Source: Kribbella solani (GTDB lineage Bacteria; Actinomycetota; Actinomycetes; Propionibacteriales; Kribbellaceae). Taken from it: DNA of 64,000 nucleotides. Below the pieces are notes generated by a model that made no database searches, was not told where the DNA came from, and worked only from the letters and a program-made list of their open reading frames with translations. The stretch covers positions 7,626,001 to 7,690,000 of the forward strand of contig NZ_JACHNF010000001.1 of NCBI RefSeq assembly GCF_014205295.1, in the 5' to 3' direction. This document shows, one piece after another, positions 8,932 through 16,199 of this stretch (positions are counted from its first letter, which is position 1; every line of letters starts with the position of its first letter). The translations under genes were made by a program, and so were the position numbers.

Positions 8932-9033
8932 GTACCTAAGGACAGGAGGTACTAGAGTTTCAGCTAGTACACCTGAGCGTGGTCAGGCCTTCCGCGTACG
9001 GTGTACGCCGGTGTACTACCTGTCCTTAGGTAC
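8932..9033 (-). ncRNA. Structured intergenic element, copy 1 (3'-UTR position of aspS)
   Basis: Read on the minus strand it starts 5 nt after the aspS stop. Order: outer arm GTACCTAAGGACAGG, inner arm TAGTACACC, a 36-nt centre, inner arm GGTGTACTA, an 18-nt linker (GC...ACCT), then outer arm CCTGTCCTTAGGTAC. Both arm pairs are perfectly complementary (15 and 9 bp). The centre holds ACACCGTACGCG and ends CCACGCTCA. The same architecture, the same two central blocks and the same linker ends recur at 60739-60843, where the outer arms have a different sequence but still pair. This suggests a conserved RNA structure or structured DNA element. No protein is encoded. Confidence 0.7.
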
Positions 9034-9038
9034 AGCAT

Positions 9039-10322
9039 TCAGGGCGTCAAGCGGTGCAGGTCACGGGGGAAGAGGGTTACCTCGCGGATGTTCTCGGCGC
9101 CGGTCAGGCGGCTGACGAAACGTTCCAGGCCGATGGCGAAGCCGCCGTGGGGTGGCATGCCGTGTTTGAAGGCCTGCAGGTACGACGTGTACGCGGGCGC
9201 GTCGGGTGACTCGCCGCGTGCCGTCAGCGCGGCCGCGTAGTCGGAGTAGCGGTGCAGGCGCTGGCCGCCGGTCACCAGCTCGACCCCGCGGAACAGCAGG
9301 TCGAACGAGTTGGACCACCGCAGGTCCGACGGTTGCGGATGCGTGTAGAACGGGCGCTTCGCCATCGGGTACCCCTCGACCGCGACGAAGTCGCTGCCGT
9401 GCTCCGACAGCGCCCACGCACCGATCGCGCGTTCGTCGGCCGGTGCCAGGTCCGGTTCGTCCGGGTTCGCGCCGGCGATCTTCAGCGCCTCGGTGAAGTG
9501 CAGCACCGGGACGTCGACCGGGATCTCCGGCAGCGCGACGCCGAGCCGTTCCAGCGCACCGCCGGCGCGCTCACCAACCGCTTCGAGCATCCCGGCGATC
9601 GCCGCCCGGAGCATCGCCAGTACGTCGCGGTGGTCCGTGATGAAACCGAACTCCGCGTCCAGCGACACGTACTCGGCCAGGTGCCGGACCGTGTCGTGCG
9701 GCTCCGCCCGGAACACCGGACCGACCTCGAAGACCCGCTCGAACACGCCGACCATCGTCTGCTTGTAGAACTGCGGTGACTGCGCCAGGTACGCCGGGCC
9801 GCCGAAGTAGTCGAGCGCGAACACGTTGGCACCGGATTCAGTGGCCGTACCAACGATCTTCGGGGTCTGGATCTCGGTGAAGCCCTGACCGCCGAGCGTC
9901 GACCGGAACCCGTACATCGCGGCCGCGGCGATCTCCGCGCCGGCCCGGATCACCGGGTGCCGGAGCGCGACCGGCGCGTTGTCCAGTACGACCGGCAGCC
10001 CGGCGCCGACGGACGGCCGCCAGAGCTCGATCGGCGGCGTCGCGGCCGGCTCCGTGAGCGGCTCGATCACCGGGTCGACCAGCTCGGCACCACCGGGCGC
10101 CTGCGGGTTGGCGGCGACCGTGCCGGTCACCTGGACCACTGTTTCCTCGGTGAGTTCGTCCAGTTGCTCCGGTGATTCCTTCACGACGATCTGCGCCAGG
10201 CCGGACCGGTCGCGCAGGATCAGGAAGCTGACCGCGGCGAGCCGTCGTCTTCGGTGCACCCAGCCGGCCACCGTGACGGACTGGCCTACTGCTGAGGGGA
10301 TCTCATGACTGAGAATGCGCAT
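9039..10322 (-). CDS. aspS: Aspartate--tRNA ligase, archaeal/eukaryal type (class II)
   Basis: 427 residues, much shorter than the ~590-residue bacterial AspRS because the GAD insertion is missing. It has an N-terminal OB fold for anticodon binding (VAGWVHRRRRLAAVSFLILRDRSG), class II motif 2 (FRAEPHDTVRHLAEYVSLDAEFGF) and motif 3 (GGFAIGLERFVSRL). This is the form of archaeal AspRS and of bacterial AspS2, which may charge both tRNA-Asp and tRNA-Asn. Discrimination cannot be judged by eye. The T-box leader upstream implies expression rises when the cognate charged tRNA is scarce. Start ATG at 10322, with GGAGGTG 8 bases upstream. Confidence 0.9.
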   Translation of the reverse strand: MRILSHEIPSAVGQSVTVAGWVHRRRRLAAVSFLILRDRSGLAQIVVKESPEQLDELTEETVVQVTGTVAANPQAPGGAELVDPVIEPLTEPAATPPIELWRPSVGAGLPVVLDNAPVALRHPVIRAGAEIAAAAMYGFRSTLGGQGFTEIQTPKIVGTATESGANVFALDYFGGPAYLAQSPQFYKQTMVGVFERVFEVGPVFRAEPHDTVRHLAEYVSLDAEFGFITDHRDVLAMLRAAIAGMLEAVGERAGGALERLGVALPEIPVDVPVLHFTEALKIAGANPDEPDLAPADERAIGAWALSEHGSDFVAVEGYPMAKRPFYTHPQPSDLRWSNSFDLLFRGVELVTGGQRLHRYSDYAAALTARGESPDAPAYTSYLQAFKHGMPPHGGFAIGLERFVSRLTGAENIREVTLFPRDLHRLTP

Positions 10323-10545
10323 TGCTGTTTCACCTCCAGGTTTGTCTCGAACCCCGGAGGTGTGGGCGAAGGGGAATCTCGCGGTGCCACCACACCTTCA
10401 CCGGACCAGGAGCTGCGGCCCCTTGTCCGGCCTCTTGCACGGCATTCGCTCGGGAGTGTCTTCACGACCGCTCCACGTGCCGCCTTCACAGCTACCGGCG
10501 ACTCTCTCGAACGTGGCGTACGGCGCTACTCGGTTCCGTCAACGC
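10323..10545 (-). promoter_or_regulatory. T-box riboswitch leader of aspS (translational type)
   Basis: On the minus strand the leader has the T-box Stem I features: an AGTA, a CCACGT/ACGTGG stem, the distal GAGAGAG bulge and a terminal stem-loop (GTCGCC/GGCGGC). GTGAA-GAC-AC follows, giving a candidate Asp specifier GAC at 10460-10458. The T-box core GGTGGCACCGCG is at 10391-10380; the variable base C would pair with discriminator G73, as expected for tRNA-Asp. Downstream, CACCTCC (10362-10356) can sequester the Shine-Dalgarno GGAGGTG (10337-10331), while GGTGTGG (10396-10390) can pair with the overlapping CCACACC (10365-10359) to release it. Control therefore looks translational, as known for actinobacterial T-boxes. 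Confidence 0.85.
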
Positions 10546-10591
10546 GAACAGAACAAGAGTAAACGACAAAGCAACCGTATTTCACCACCCC

Positions 10592-10631
10592 GCTGCTGGG
10601 CTCCCCAAACCGGTTTGGGGAGCCCAGCAGC
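10592..10631. terminator. Perfect 40-bp palindrome between sigma gene and aspS leader
   Basis: The 20-base arm GCTGCTGGGCTCCCCAAACC is followed directly by its exact reverse complement, with no loop bases outside the symmetric core. It lies downstream of the stop of the large sigma gene (10705) and upstream of the T-box, so a transcription terminator is the simplest reading. Perfect symmetry over 40 bp also allows a protein-binding site or a cruciform. Confidence 0.6.
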
Positions 10632-10649
10632 CCGTTTTGGGTGGGCATT

Positions 10650-10673
10650 CCGCCCCAAACCGGTTTGGGGCGG
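10650..10673. terminator. Second palindrome sharing the same core
   Basis: A perfect 24-bp palindrome, CCGCCCCAAACC plus its complement, shares the 18-bp core CCCCAAACC/GGTTTGGGG with the 40-bp palindrome 18 bp away. Between them is a degenerate CCCGTTTTGGG. It is the nearer of the two to the sigma-factor stop and is probably the first of two tandem terminators. Confidence 0.55.
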
Positions 10674-10704
10674 CGGGGGTAGGAGGGCGATCTGGCTGGC
10701 GTGT

Positions 10705-13152
10705 TCAGCGGCGGGGGGTGTTCGGGGGGATCTGGACCGCGTCGGTGTCCTCGCGGCCGCCGACGCGGGCGTGCACGGTCAGGGTGTTGGTGGCACCGGT
10801 CCCCGGCCAGGCGCTCCACTCCGAGTTGAACGGCTTCCGGTAGTCGTTCGTCGTACAGGTCGCGCGCCGGATGTCACTCGACCGCTCACAGGTCCACCCG
10901 GCGTTGCTCGACCAAAGGAAGAACAGGTTGCGGCCCCAGGAGATGTCCAGGGTCACCCGCTTCCCCTGCGCCCCGTTCACCTTCAGGAATCGGTTGTAGG
11001 CGTACGGATTCGGGTCGTCCTGCGGTTTCGGCGTGATGATCTGCAGTAGTGAGTCGTCCTGCCGGATCGCCGGTAGCACTTCGCTGTCGGTATCGCTGAC
11101 CAGATCCGCCTGCGCGGTCACCGTGAACGTACGCGCCTTCGCCGGGGAGTCGTCCGGTACGTCGAAATCGGCCCGCAGCGGAGCGGGTCTGTCCGGGTTC
11201 AGTGCCGTGCAGGTCTTGGCCGAGACCGAGCACTTCCAGCCGGCCGGGTTCGCCGCGATCGGCCACTCCAGCGCCGCGCCGTAGCCGAGCTTCAACGTCA
11301 CCTTGGCCCGGCCGGCGCGCGGGGCAACGGCCAGGATCAGGTGGTGTACGTCCGGGTCGGCGGCGCCGTCGAGGATCTTCAGCAGGTTCTCGTCGGTGCT
11401 TGCCTTCGGCTCCAAAGTCCGGGACGCGTAGTCGTACAGCCGGCCGGTCTTCGCGTTCACCGTGAAGGTCCGGTCGGTGACCGATCCGCCGGTCGGCGCG
11501 TCGAAGCTGACCGGGATCGGCCGCGGCGCGGTCGTGCTCGCCGCCGTACACGTTCCGGCCGCCTTGTCACAGGTCCAGCCGGCCGGGTTCCCACGGAACG
11601 GCCACTCCAGCTCGGCCCCGTACTTGAGCGAGATCACCACCGGATTCGTGTTCCCCGCCGGCGGCGTAATCGTCACCATGAACCGCAACGCAACCGCCGC
11701 CTGCCCACCGGCTCCAGCGGCCGTGCCGCCACCCGCCGCACTGCCATCAGCCGGCGGCACCGCCGCGCCAACGCCGCTCGCGGGCACCGCGGCACCGGGG
11801 TTGCCCGCAGGCACCGCCGCGCCGGCTCCCGGCCCGAACGCCGTGCCGCCCGGCGGCACCACACCACTACTGCCCGGCGGAAGTGCTGCACTTCCGCCGC
11901 CTGGCGGGATGCTGATTGTCACCATCCCCGGGTAGCGGATGGAGGTGGTCGGGGTCGGCTTCGGTGGGGTCGGCTTGGTCGGGACCGGTGTGGTCTGGGT
12001 CGCCGTCGGTTGCGTCGGCGCGGTGGTTGGTGCCGTTGTCGGCGCGCTGGTCGGCGCCGACGTCGGCTGGGTTGCCGGGGGCTTCACCGGCGGCTTGACC
12101 GGTGGTTTGACCGGCGGCGGCACCGAGGGCTTGCTCGGCGGCACCGGCGGTTTGCCCGGTGGTTGGGTCGGCTGCTGCGTCGGCGGCTTCGGCTGGTCGA
12201 TCGCCGCCGGGGGAGTGTCCTTGCCGGTCAGCGCCATCGCGGCCAGCGCCGCCGCGACCGCGACAACGACCACGGTCCCGGCGCCGACAGCGGTCCGCGT
12301 GCTGTTCTCGGTGACCTTGCGCCACCCGGTGACGAAGAATCCGACCAGCCCGACCTTCGCGCCACCAGCCGCGGCCAGGTAGCCAAGACCCGCCGTGCCC
12401 AGCAGCGCCGGGGCAAGCAGCGCCGGCAGCGCACTGTTGACCTCGACGAGTTCCAGGTACACCGCGGTGCACTTGGCGCAGTCGTCCATGTGCTCCCGGA
12501 CGTTGCGGTTCTCCCGCTTGGTCAGCCCACCGCGTACGTACGCGCCGAGCCGCTCGGTCGTCCAGCGGCAGCGGTCCCCGGCAACGTCGGCCAGGTGCTG
12601 CTGCAGGTACGCCTGCCGAAGCCCTTCCCGCGCCCGGTACGCCAGCGCGGAGACGCCGTTCGCGGTCAGGCCGAGCATCGGCGCGATCGCGGCCGGCTTC
12701 TCACCTTCGACCTCGGTGTGCCACAGCACCGCCTGCCAGCGTTCCGGCAGGCTGGCGAACGCCTTCGCCGCCGCGCCGCTCTCGAAGCCGGTGACGGTCG
12801 GATCGTCGAAACCTTCCGGCTCCCGCTCGTACGCGGCGATGTCGTCGGTGGTCTGCACCTTCATGCCGGACCGGATCCGGTCGACGTGCACCCGCCGGAC
12901 CGTGGTCAGTAGATAGGCCCGGAACGAGATGTCGGGACCACCGCCGGCCCGGAGCGCGTCCAGCACCTTCGCGAACGCGTCGCTGGCCAGGTCGTCGGCG
13001 TCGTTGGCCGGGACCAGTTGACGGGCCATCCGCTCGGCCGCGTGATGGTGCCGCGCGTACAGCTCCCCGTACGCCTCCAGGTCGCCGTTGCGGACGCGCG
13101 CGATCAGCTCCGCGTCGCCCGGTACGTCCGGCCGGCCTTCCGGCGTCTCCAT
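10705..13152 (-). CDS. Membrane-anchored ECF sigma factor fused to zinc-finger, TM helix and extracellular beta domains
   Basis: 815 residues from the ATG at 13152 (GGGGGAG just upstream). Residues ~1-190 are an ECF sigma factor: region 2 (LYARHHHAAERMARQLV, DADDLASDAFAKVLDAL) and region 4 (LPERWQAVLWHTEVEGEKPAAIAPMLG). Residues ~200-250 carry a zinc-binding anti-sigma-like HMDDCAKC. A transmembrane helix follows (TVVVVAVAAALAAMALTG), then a ~100-residue Pro/Thr linker and about 300 extracellular residues in two or three similar modules (ISLKYGAELEWPFRGNPAGWTC; LKLGYGAALEWPIAANPAGWKC; DISWGRNLFFLWSSNAGWTC), each with paired Cys. This resembles ECF groups with zinc-finger, membrane and carbohydrate-binding-type extensions (ECF53-like). 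It probably senses an envelope signal. An upstream extension to 13587 is not supported. Confidence 0.88.
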   Translation of the reverse strand: METPEGRPDVPGDAELIARVRNGDLEAYGELYARHHHAAERMARQLVPANDADDLASDAFAKVLDALRAGGGPDISFRAYLLTTVRRVHVDRIRSGMKVQTTDDIAAYEREPEGFDDPTVTGFESGAAAKAFASLPERWQAVLWHTEVEGEKPAAIAPMLGLTANGVSALAYRAREGLRQAYLQQHLADVAGDRCRWTTERLGAYVRGGLTKRENRNVREHMDDCAKCTAVYLELVEVNSALPALLAPALLGTAGLGYLAAAGGAKVGLVGFFVTGWRKVTENSTRTAVGAGTVVVVAVAAALAAMALTGKDTPPAAIDQPKPPTQQPTQPPGKPPVPPSKPSVPPPVKPPVKPPVKPPATQPTSAPTSAPTTAPTTAPTQPTATQTTPVPTKPTPPKPTPTTSIRYPGMVTISIPPGGGSAALPPGSSGVVPPGGTAFGPGAGAAVPAGNPGAAVPASGVGAAVPPADGSAAGGGTAAGAGGQAAVALRFMVTITPPAGNTNPVVISLKYGAELEWPFRGNPAGWTCDKAAGTCTAASTTAPRPIPVSFDAPTGGSVTDRTFTVNAKTGRLYDYASRTLEPKASTDENLLKILDGAADPDVHHLILAVAPRAGRAKVTLKLGYGAALEWPIAANPAGWKCSVSAKTCTALNPDRPAPLRADFDVPDDSPAKARTFTVTAQADLVSDTDSEVLPAIRQDDSLLQIITPKPQDDPNPYAYNRFLKVNGAQGKRVTLDISWGRNLFFLWSSNAGWTCERSSDIRRATCTTNDYRKPFNSEWSAWPGTGATNTLTVHARVGGREDTDAVQIPPNTPRR

Positions 13153-13435
13153 CCATCTCCCCCGTGGGTCTGTGACAACTCTCTGTGCGGCGACGTGACA
13201 GTCCGTCACTTCCTGCCGGAGACAAGGCTCCCACGTGCGACCGCGGAACGCATCTTTCCTGACGCGGAACTGTGCCTCTTTCCTGACGAGAACACCAGGC
13301 CCGAAGTTACGCCTGAAAAAAGTCCGGAAAAAGTTCCGCGAATCCGCGTCATGAACTTCGCGGCGGTCTGTCTCATCGGCGTACGACGCTTCCGGCCGAC
13401 CGGTCGGGAGACTGACGGGACAACTGAGGAGGGCC
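13153..13435. promoter_or_regulatory. Divergent promoter region with ECF-like GGAA/CGTC elements
   Basis: This is the 283-bp space between the membrane sigma factor and the GGDEF-like gene. On the plus strand GGAA at 13326-13329 and CGTC at 13347-13350 are separated by 17 bases, which resembles an ECF -35/-10 pair, and the GGAA sits in an inverted repeat CGGAA-AAAG-TTCCG. CTTTCCTGACG occurs as a direct repeat at 13254 and 13278; its complement, CGTCAGGAAAG, also carries GGAA and CGTC. Autoregulation by the adjacent sigma factor is plausible but inferred. Confidence 0.4.
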
Positions 13436-14251
13436 ATGTCGCTGTTCGCGGACATCCGCCGACGGTTCGACCTACGGCCCGGCAAATCGTCCCTGAACCT
13501 GGCGGGGTCGCCCGCCCGGATCGCGCCGGCGGCGTCGTACCCGGAACAACCGTGCGGGCGGAGGGAGCCGCACGGCACAGCTGGCACCGACCACAGCGCC
13601 TATCTCGCGATCGCCGAGGCGCTACGGGACGGAGCCGATGTCGTGCCTGCGTCGGACGAGGTCGGGCGCCGCTTGGCGGCCGACGGAGTCTCGCTGATGG
13701 AGGCACTTGATGGGCTGAGTGCGTTGTACCGCTCGATCGCCGGGGGCGAGCCGGCTTTCGCGGCGGTACGCGCACTCAGTTCCAGCTGGGCCGAGGCATC
13801 CCTCGTCTATCTGCACTCGCTGTCCTGCGAGGACCCGCTGACCGGGCTGTCCAGCCTGGCGCACCTGCGGTCCCGGCTGGGCGAGCTCTACCGAGAGGCG
13901 GAATTCCGTGGAACTTCCGTACCGCAAACCCATGCACTGGTGGTTGTCGAGCCGCTCAATCCGGCGGGCACCTCGCCGTTCGATCGCGAACTCCGGCTGG
14001 TCGACGTCGCGGAATGCCTGCGGATCGTCTTCTACGGGGGTGACGTACTGGGCCGCGTCGGCTCACACCGCGCGGCGGCGCTCGTCGGCCGCGAGCCGAA
14101 CCTGCCGGAGCAGGTCGCGACGGTACGAGCCCTGATCACGCAGTGGCGGATCGACACCGACGTACCGCAGCTGGCCCGGATCTGGATCGAGGGCCTGCCC
14201 GGTAGCGACGCGATGGCCGGGAACCTGCTCGACGAGCTGACCAGGCCCTGA
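13436..14251 (+). CDS. Degenerate GGDEF-like signalling protein
   Basis: 271 residues. The C-terminal half begins DPLTGLSSLAHLRSRLGELYREA, the classical entry to a GGDEF domain (DxLTGLxNRxxL). Where RxGGDEF should stand the sequence reads GDVLGRVGSHRAAALVG, so the catalytic GGDEF signature is lost and diguanylate cyclase activity is unlikely. The N-terminal half (residues 50-120) is helical and may be a sensor. GAGGAGG precedes the ATG. Divergent from the membrane sigma factor and probably controlled by the shared 283-bp region. It may act as a ligand-binding or protein-binding pseudo-GGDEF. Confidence 0.7.
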   Translation: MSLFADIRRRFDLRPGKSSLNLAGSPARIAPAASYPEQPCGRREPHGTAGTDHSAYLAIAEALRDGADVVPASDEVGRRLAADGVSLMEALDGLSALYRSIAGGEPAFAAVRALSSSWAEASLVYLHSLSCEDPLTGLSSLAHLRSRLGELYREAEFRGTSVPQTHALVVVEPLNPAGTSPFDRELRLVDVAECLRIVFYGGDVLGRVGSHRAAALVGREPNLPEQVATVRALITQWRIDTDVPQLARIWIEGLPGSDAMAGNLLDELTRP

Positions 14252-14299
14252 GAACTTGCGTCCGGACGCCTACAGGGGGGCGCCCGGGCGCATCAGTCC

Positions 14300-14339
14300 G
14301 GCGGCGGATCGCCTAACACGGGGTGGGCGATCCGCCGCC
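14300..14339. terminator. Bidirectional hairpin terminator
   Basis: GGCGGCGGATCGCC (14300-14313) pairs perfectly with GGCGATCCGCCGCC (14326-14339) around a 12-base loop. It separates the convergent GGDEF-like and UspA genes. Confidence 0.85.
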
Positions 14340-14347
14340 GCTTGATC

Positions 14348-14827
14348 TCACGGCACCACGACGACGACCGGGGCGTCCTTGCGGCAGGTCAGGCGGTGGC
14401 CGAGGGAGCCGGTCAGGCGGTGCCGGCGTTTCGCGGACCGGCCGACCACCACCAGGTGCGCGTCGACGTCGCGCGCGACCTCGGCCAGCGTGCCGATCGC
14501 GTCGCCGTACGCACTGACGAAACTGAACGGGATGCCGAGCTCGTCCGCCCGGATCAGCGCCTCGGTCTCGATCTCGCCGGCCATTTCCTGTCTGGTCGCC
14601 TGCGCGGCGGCATAGTCGTACGGAACACCGAGCGCGGCGGTCGGCTCGGCGAACGGCATCACGTACACGGCGACCAGCCGCCCGTGCGTCCGCCGGGCCT
14701 CGCCGGCTGCCCAGGCGAACGCGTCCCAACTGGTCGCGGAACCGTCCAGCCCGACCACGATCGCCGGCACCCCGGTGTTCTGGTGGTTGGGTACGCGGGT
14801 CCGCCGCGCTTCGGCGTCGTAGCTCAT
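14348..14827 (-). CDS. Universal stress protein (UspA family)
   Basis: 159 residues, a single Usp domain. The strand AIVVGLDGSATSWDAFAWA opens the alpha/beta fold, and the nucleotide-binding signature near the C-terminus is retained (VVVGRSAKRRHRLTGSLG, G-x2-G-x9-GS type), implying ATP binding. It starts 4 bases after the MarR gene stop and so belongs to a marR-usp operon. The MarR operator at 15299 would set its expression. The stress signal is unknown. Confidence 0.9.
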   Translation of the reverse strand: MSYDAEARRTRVPNHQNTGVPAIVVGLDGSATSWDAFAWAAGEARRTHGRLVAVYVMPFAEPTAALGVPYDYAAAQATRQEMAGEIETEALIRADELGIPFSFVSAYGDAIGTLAEVARDVDAHLVVVGRSAKRRHRLTGSLGHRLTCRKDAPVVVVVP

Positions 14828-14831
14828 CTGG

Positions 14832-15281
14832 TCACCTCTTCGGCGGCGTACGGCCGTCCTGGCTCTCGTCGGCGAGCTCCATCAACCGGAGCAGCGCCGG
14901 CAGCGCGGCGTCGAGCGCCGCCGTGTCGTGGTCGTCGAGTTTGTCGATCAGCTCGGTCACCGTCAACGCTCCCGAGGCGCGCATCTCGCGTAACTGACGG
15001 CTGCCCGCGTCGGTGCCGGCCACCAGTACGACCCGGGCGTCGGCCGGATCGCGGCGGCGCTCGGCCAGGCCGAGATCCACCAGTTGGGTCACCAGCGCGG
15101 TCATCGACGGCTGGGTGACCTCCTCGCTGACGGCCAGGTCGGTCAGCCGCCGCGGGCCGGTGCGCTCCAGCGTGGACAGCACGGAGATGGCCGTCAGGCT
15201 CAGCGTCCGCGGCCGTCGCCGGATCGCCACGGCGGCCAGCCCGAAGAGGGCCTCGCCGACCGCGGCAGTACGAGTGCTCAT
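14832..15281 (-). CDS. MarR-family transcriptional regulator
   Basis: 149 residues with the winged-helix core SLTAISVLSTLERTGPRRLTDLA, recognition helix QPSMTALVTQLVDLGLAERR and wing DPADARVVLVAGTDAG. Dimerisation helices are at both ends. First gene of an operon with uspA and divergent from the SRAP gene. A 12-bp perfect palindrome 18 bases upstream of its start is the likely autoregulatory site. The ligand is unknown. Confidence 0.92.
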   Translation of the reverse strand: MSTRTAAVGEALFGLAAVAIRRRPRTLSLTAISVLSTLERTGPRRLTDLAVSEEVTQPSMTALVTQLVDLGLAERRRDPADARVVLVAGTDAGSRQLREMRASGALTVTELIDKLDDHDTAALDAALPALLRLMELADESQDGRTPPKR

Positions 15282-15298
15282 GCGGCAAGTATAGGCCG

Positions 15299-15310
15299 AT
15301 CTATATAGAT
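15299..15310. promoter_or_regulatory. Probable MarR operator
   Basis: ATCTATATAGAT, a perfect 12-bp AT-rich palindrome in otherwise GC-rich sequence, between the divergent marR and SRAP genes. MarR proteins typically repress from AT-rich palindromes overlapping their own promoter. Confidence 0.6.
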
Positions 15311-15361
15311 TTGGTTATGCAAACCGCCACAACTGTCCGTGCGGGTGTCTAGGGTGGCTGT

Positions 15362-16147
15362 ATGTGCGGTAGATATGCCTCCAGCCGGGCTCCGTCCGAC
15401 CTCGTCGCCGAGTTCGAGATCGAGGCCGGGAACGTCCGCGAGTCGGTGGAAGAGCTCGGCGAGAACTACAACGTCGCGCCGACCAACCAGGTGATCGCGG
15501 TGGTCGAGCGGAAGAACCGCGAGCAGCCGGACACCACGGTCCGGAAGCTGACCACGGTCAAGTGGGGTCTGGTGCCCTCCTGGGCCAAGGACACCTCGAT
15601 CGGGAATCGGCTGATCAACGCCCGGATGGAAACGGTCGCGGAGAAGCCCGCGTTCAAGAAGGCGTTCGCGACCAGGCGCTGCATCCTGCCCGCGGACGGG
15701 TACTACGAGTGGTACACGGCCGAGGAGAAGGTGAACGGCAAGCCGGTCAAACAGCCGTACTTCATCCATCCGCCGGACGGCAGCGTCCTGGCGATGGCCG
15801 GCCTGTACGAGATCTGGCGCGACAAGTCGGTCGAGGACCCGGACCGTGACGACGCCTGGCTGTGGACCTGCACCGTGCTCACCACCTCGTCCACCGACGA
15901 CCTGGGCCGGATTCACGACCGGATGCCGCTCCTGGTCGAGCGCGAGCGGTACGACGCGTGGCTCGACCCGCTGTCCTCCGACCCGGACGACCTGCTCGAG
16001 TTGCTGGTCCCGGCCGCCCCGGGCCGCCTGGAGGCGTACGCGGTGTCGAAGGCGGTCAGTTCGGTGAAGAACAACGGGCCGCACCTGCTCGATCCGCTGC
16101 CGCCGGACGGCGAATCCGCGCCGGACGACGCGACCACCTTGTTCTGA
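15362..16147 (+). CDS. SRAP-domain protein (YedK/HMCES family), abasic-site DNA crosslinker
   Basis: 261 residues starting MCGRYA; after Met removal, Cys2 is the catalytic residue that forms a thiazolidine link with abasic sites in single-stranded DNA. Other family residues are visible: the Asn/Arg region NARMETVAEKPAFKKAF, the Glu/Tyr segment RCILPADGYYEW and the His in IHDRMPLLV. The family protects abasic sites at replication forks and is associated with SOS genes. No LexA box is evident upstream. Confidence 0.93.
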   Translation: MCGRYASSRAPSDLVAEFEIEAGNVRESVEELGENYNVAPTNQVIAVVERKNREQPDTTVRKLTTVKWGLVPSWAKDTSIGNRLINARMETVAEKPAFKKAFATRRCILPADGYYEWYTAEEKVNGKPVKQPYFIHPPDGSVLAMAGLYEIWRDKSVEDPDRDDAWLWTCTVLTTSSTDDLGRIHDRMPLLVERERYDAWLDPLSSDPDDLLELLVPAAPGRLEAYAVSKAVSSVKNNGPHLLDPLPPDGESAPDDATTLF

Positions 16148-16199
16148 ACAGTTCGTTCGTGAGTTTCGTGCCCGGCGCTTCACCGGTGGTGATGACAGG

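Noticed and set aside
13153..13587. N-terminal extension of the membrane sigma factor
   Set aside because: Cys/Arg-rich, unlike ECF sigma N-termini. A good ribosome binding site and ATG occur at 13152.
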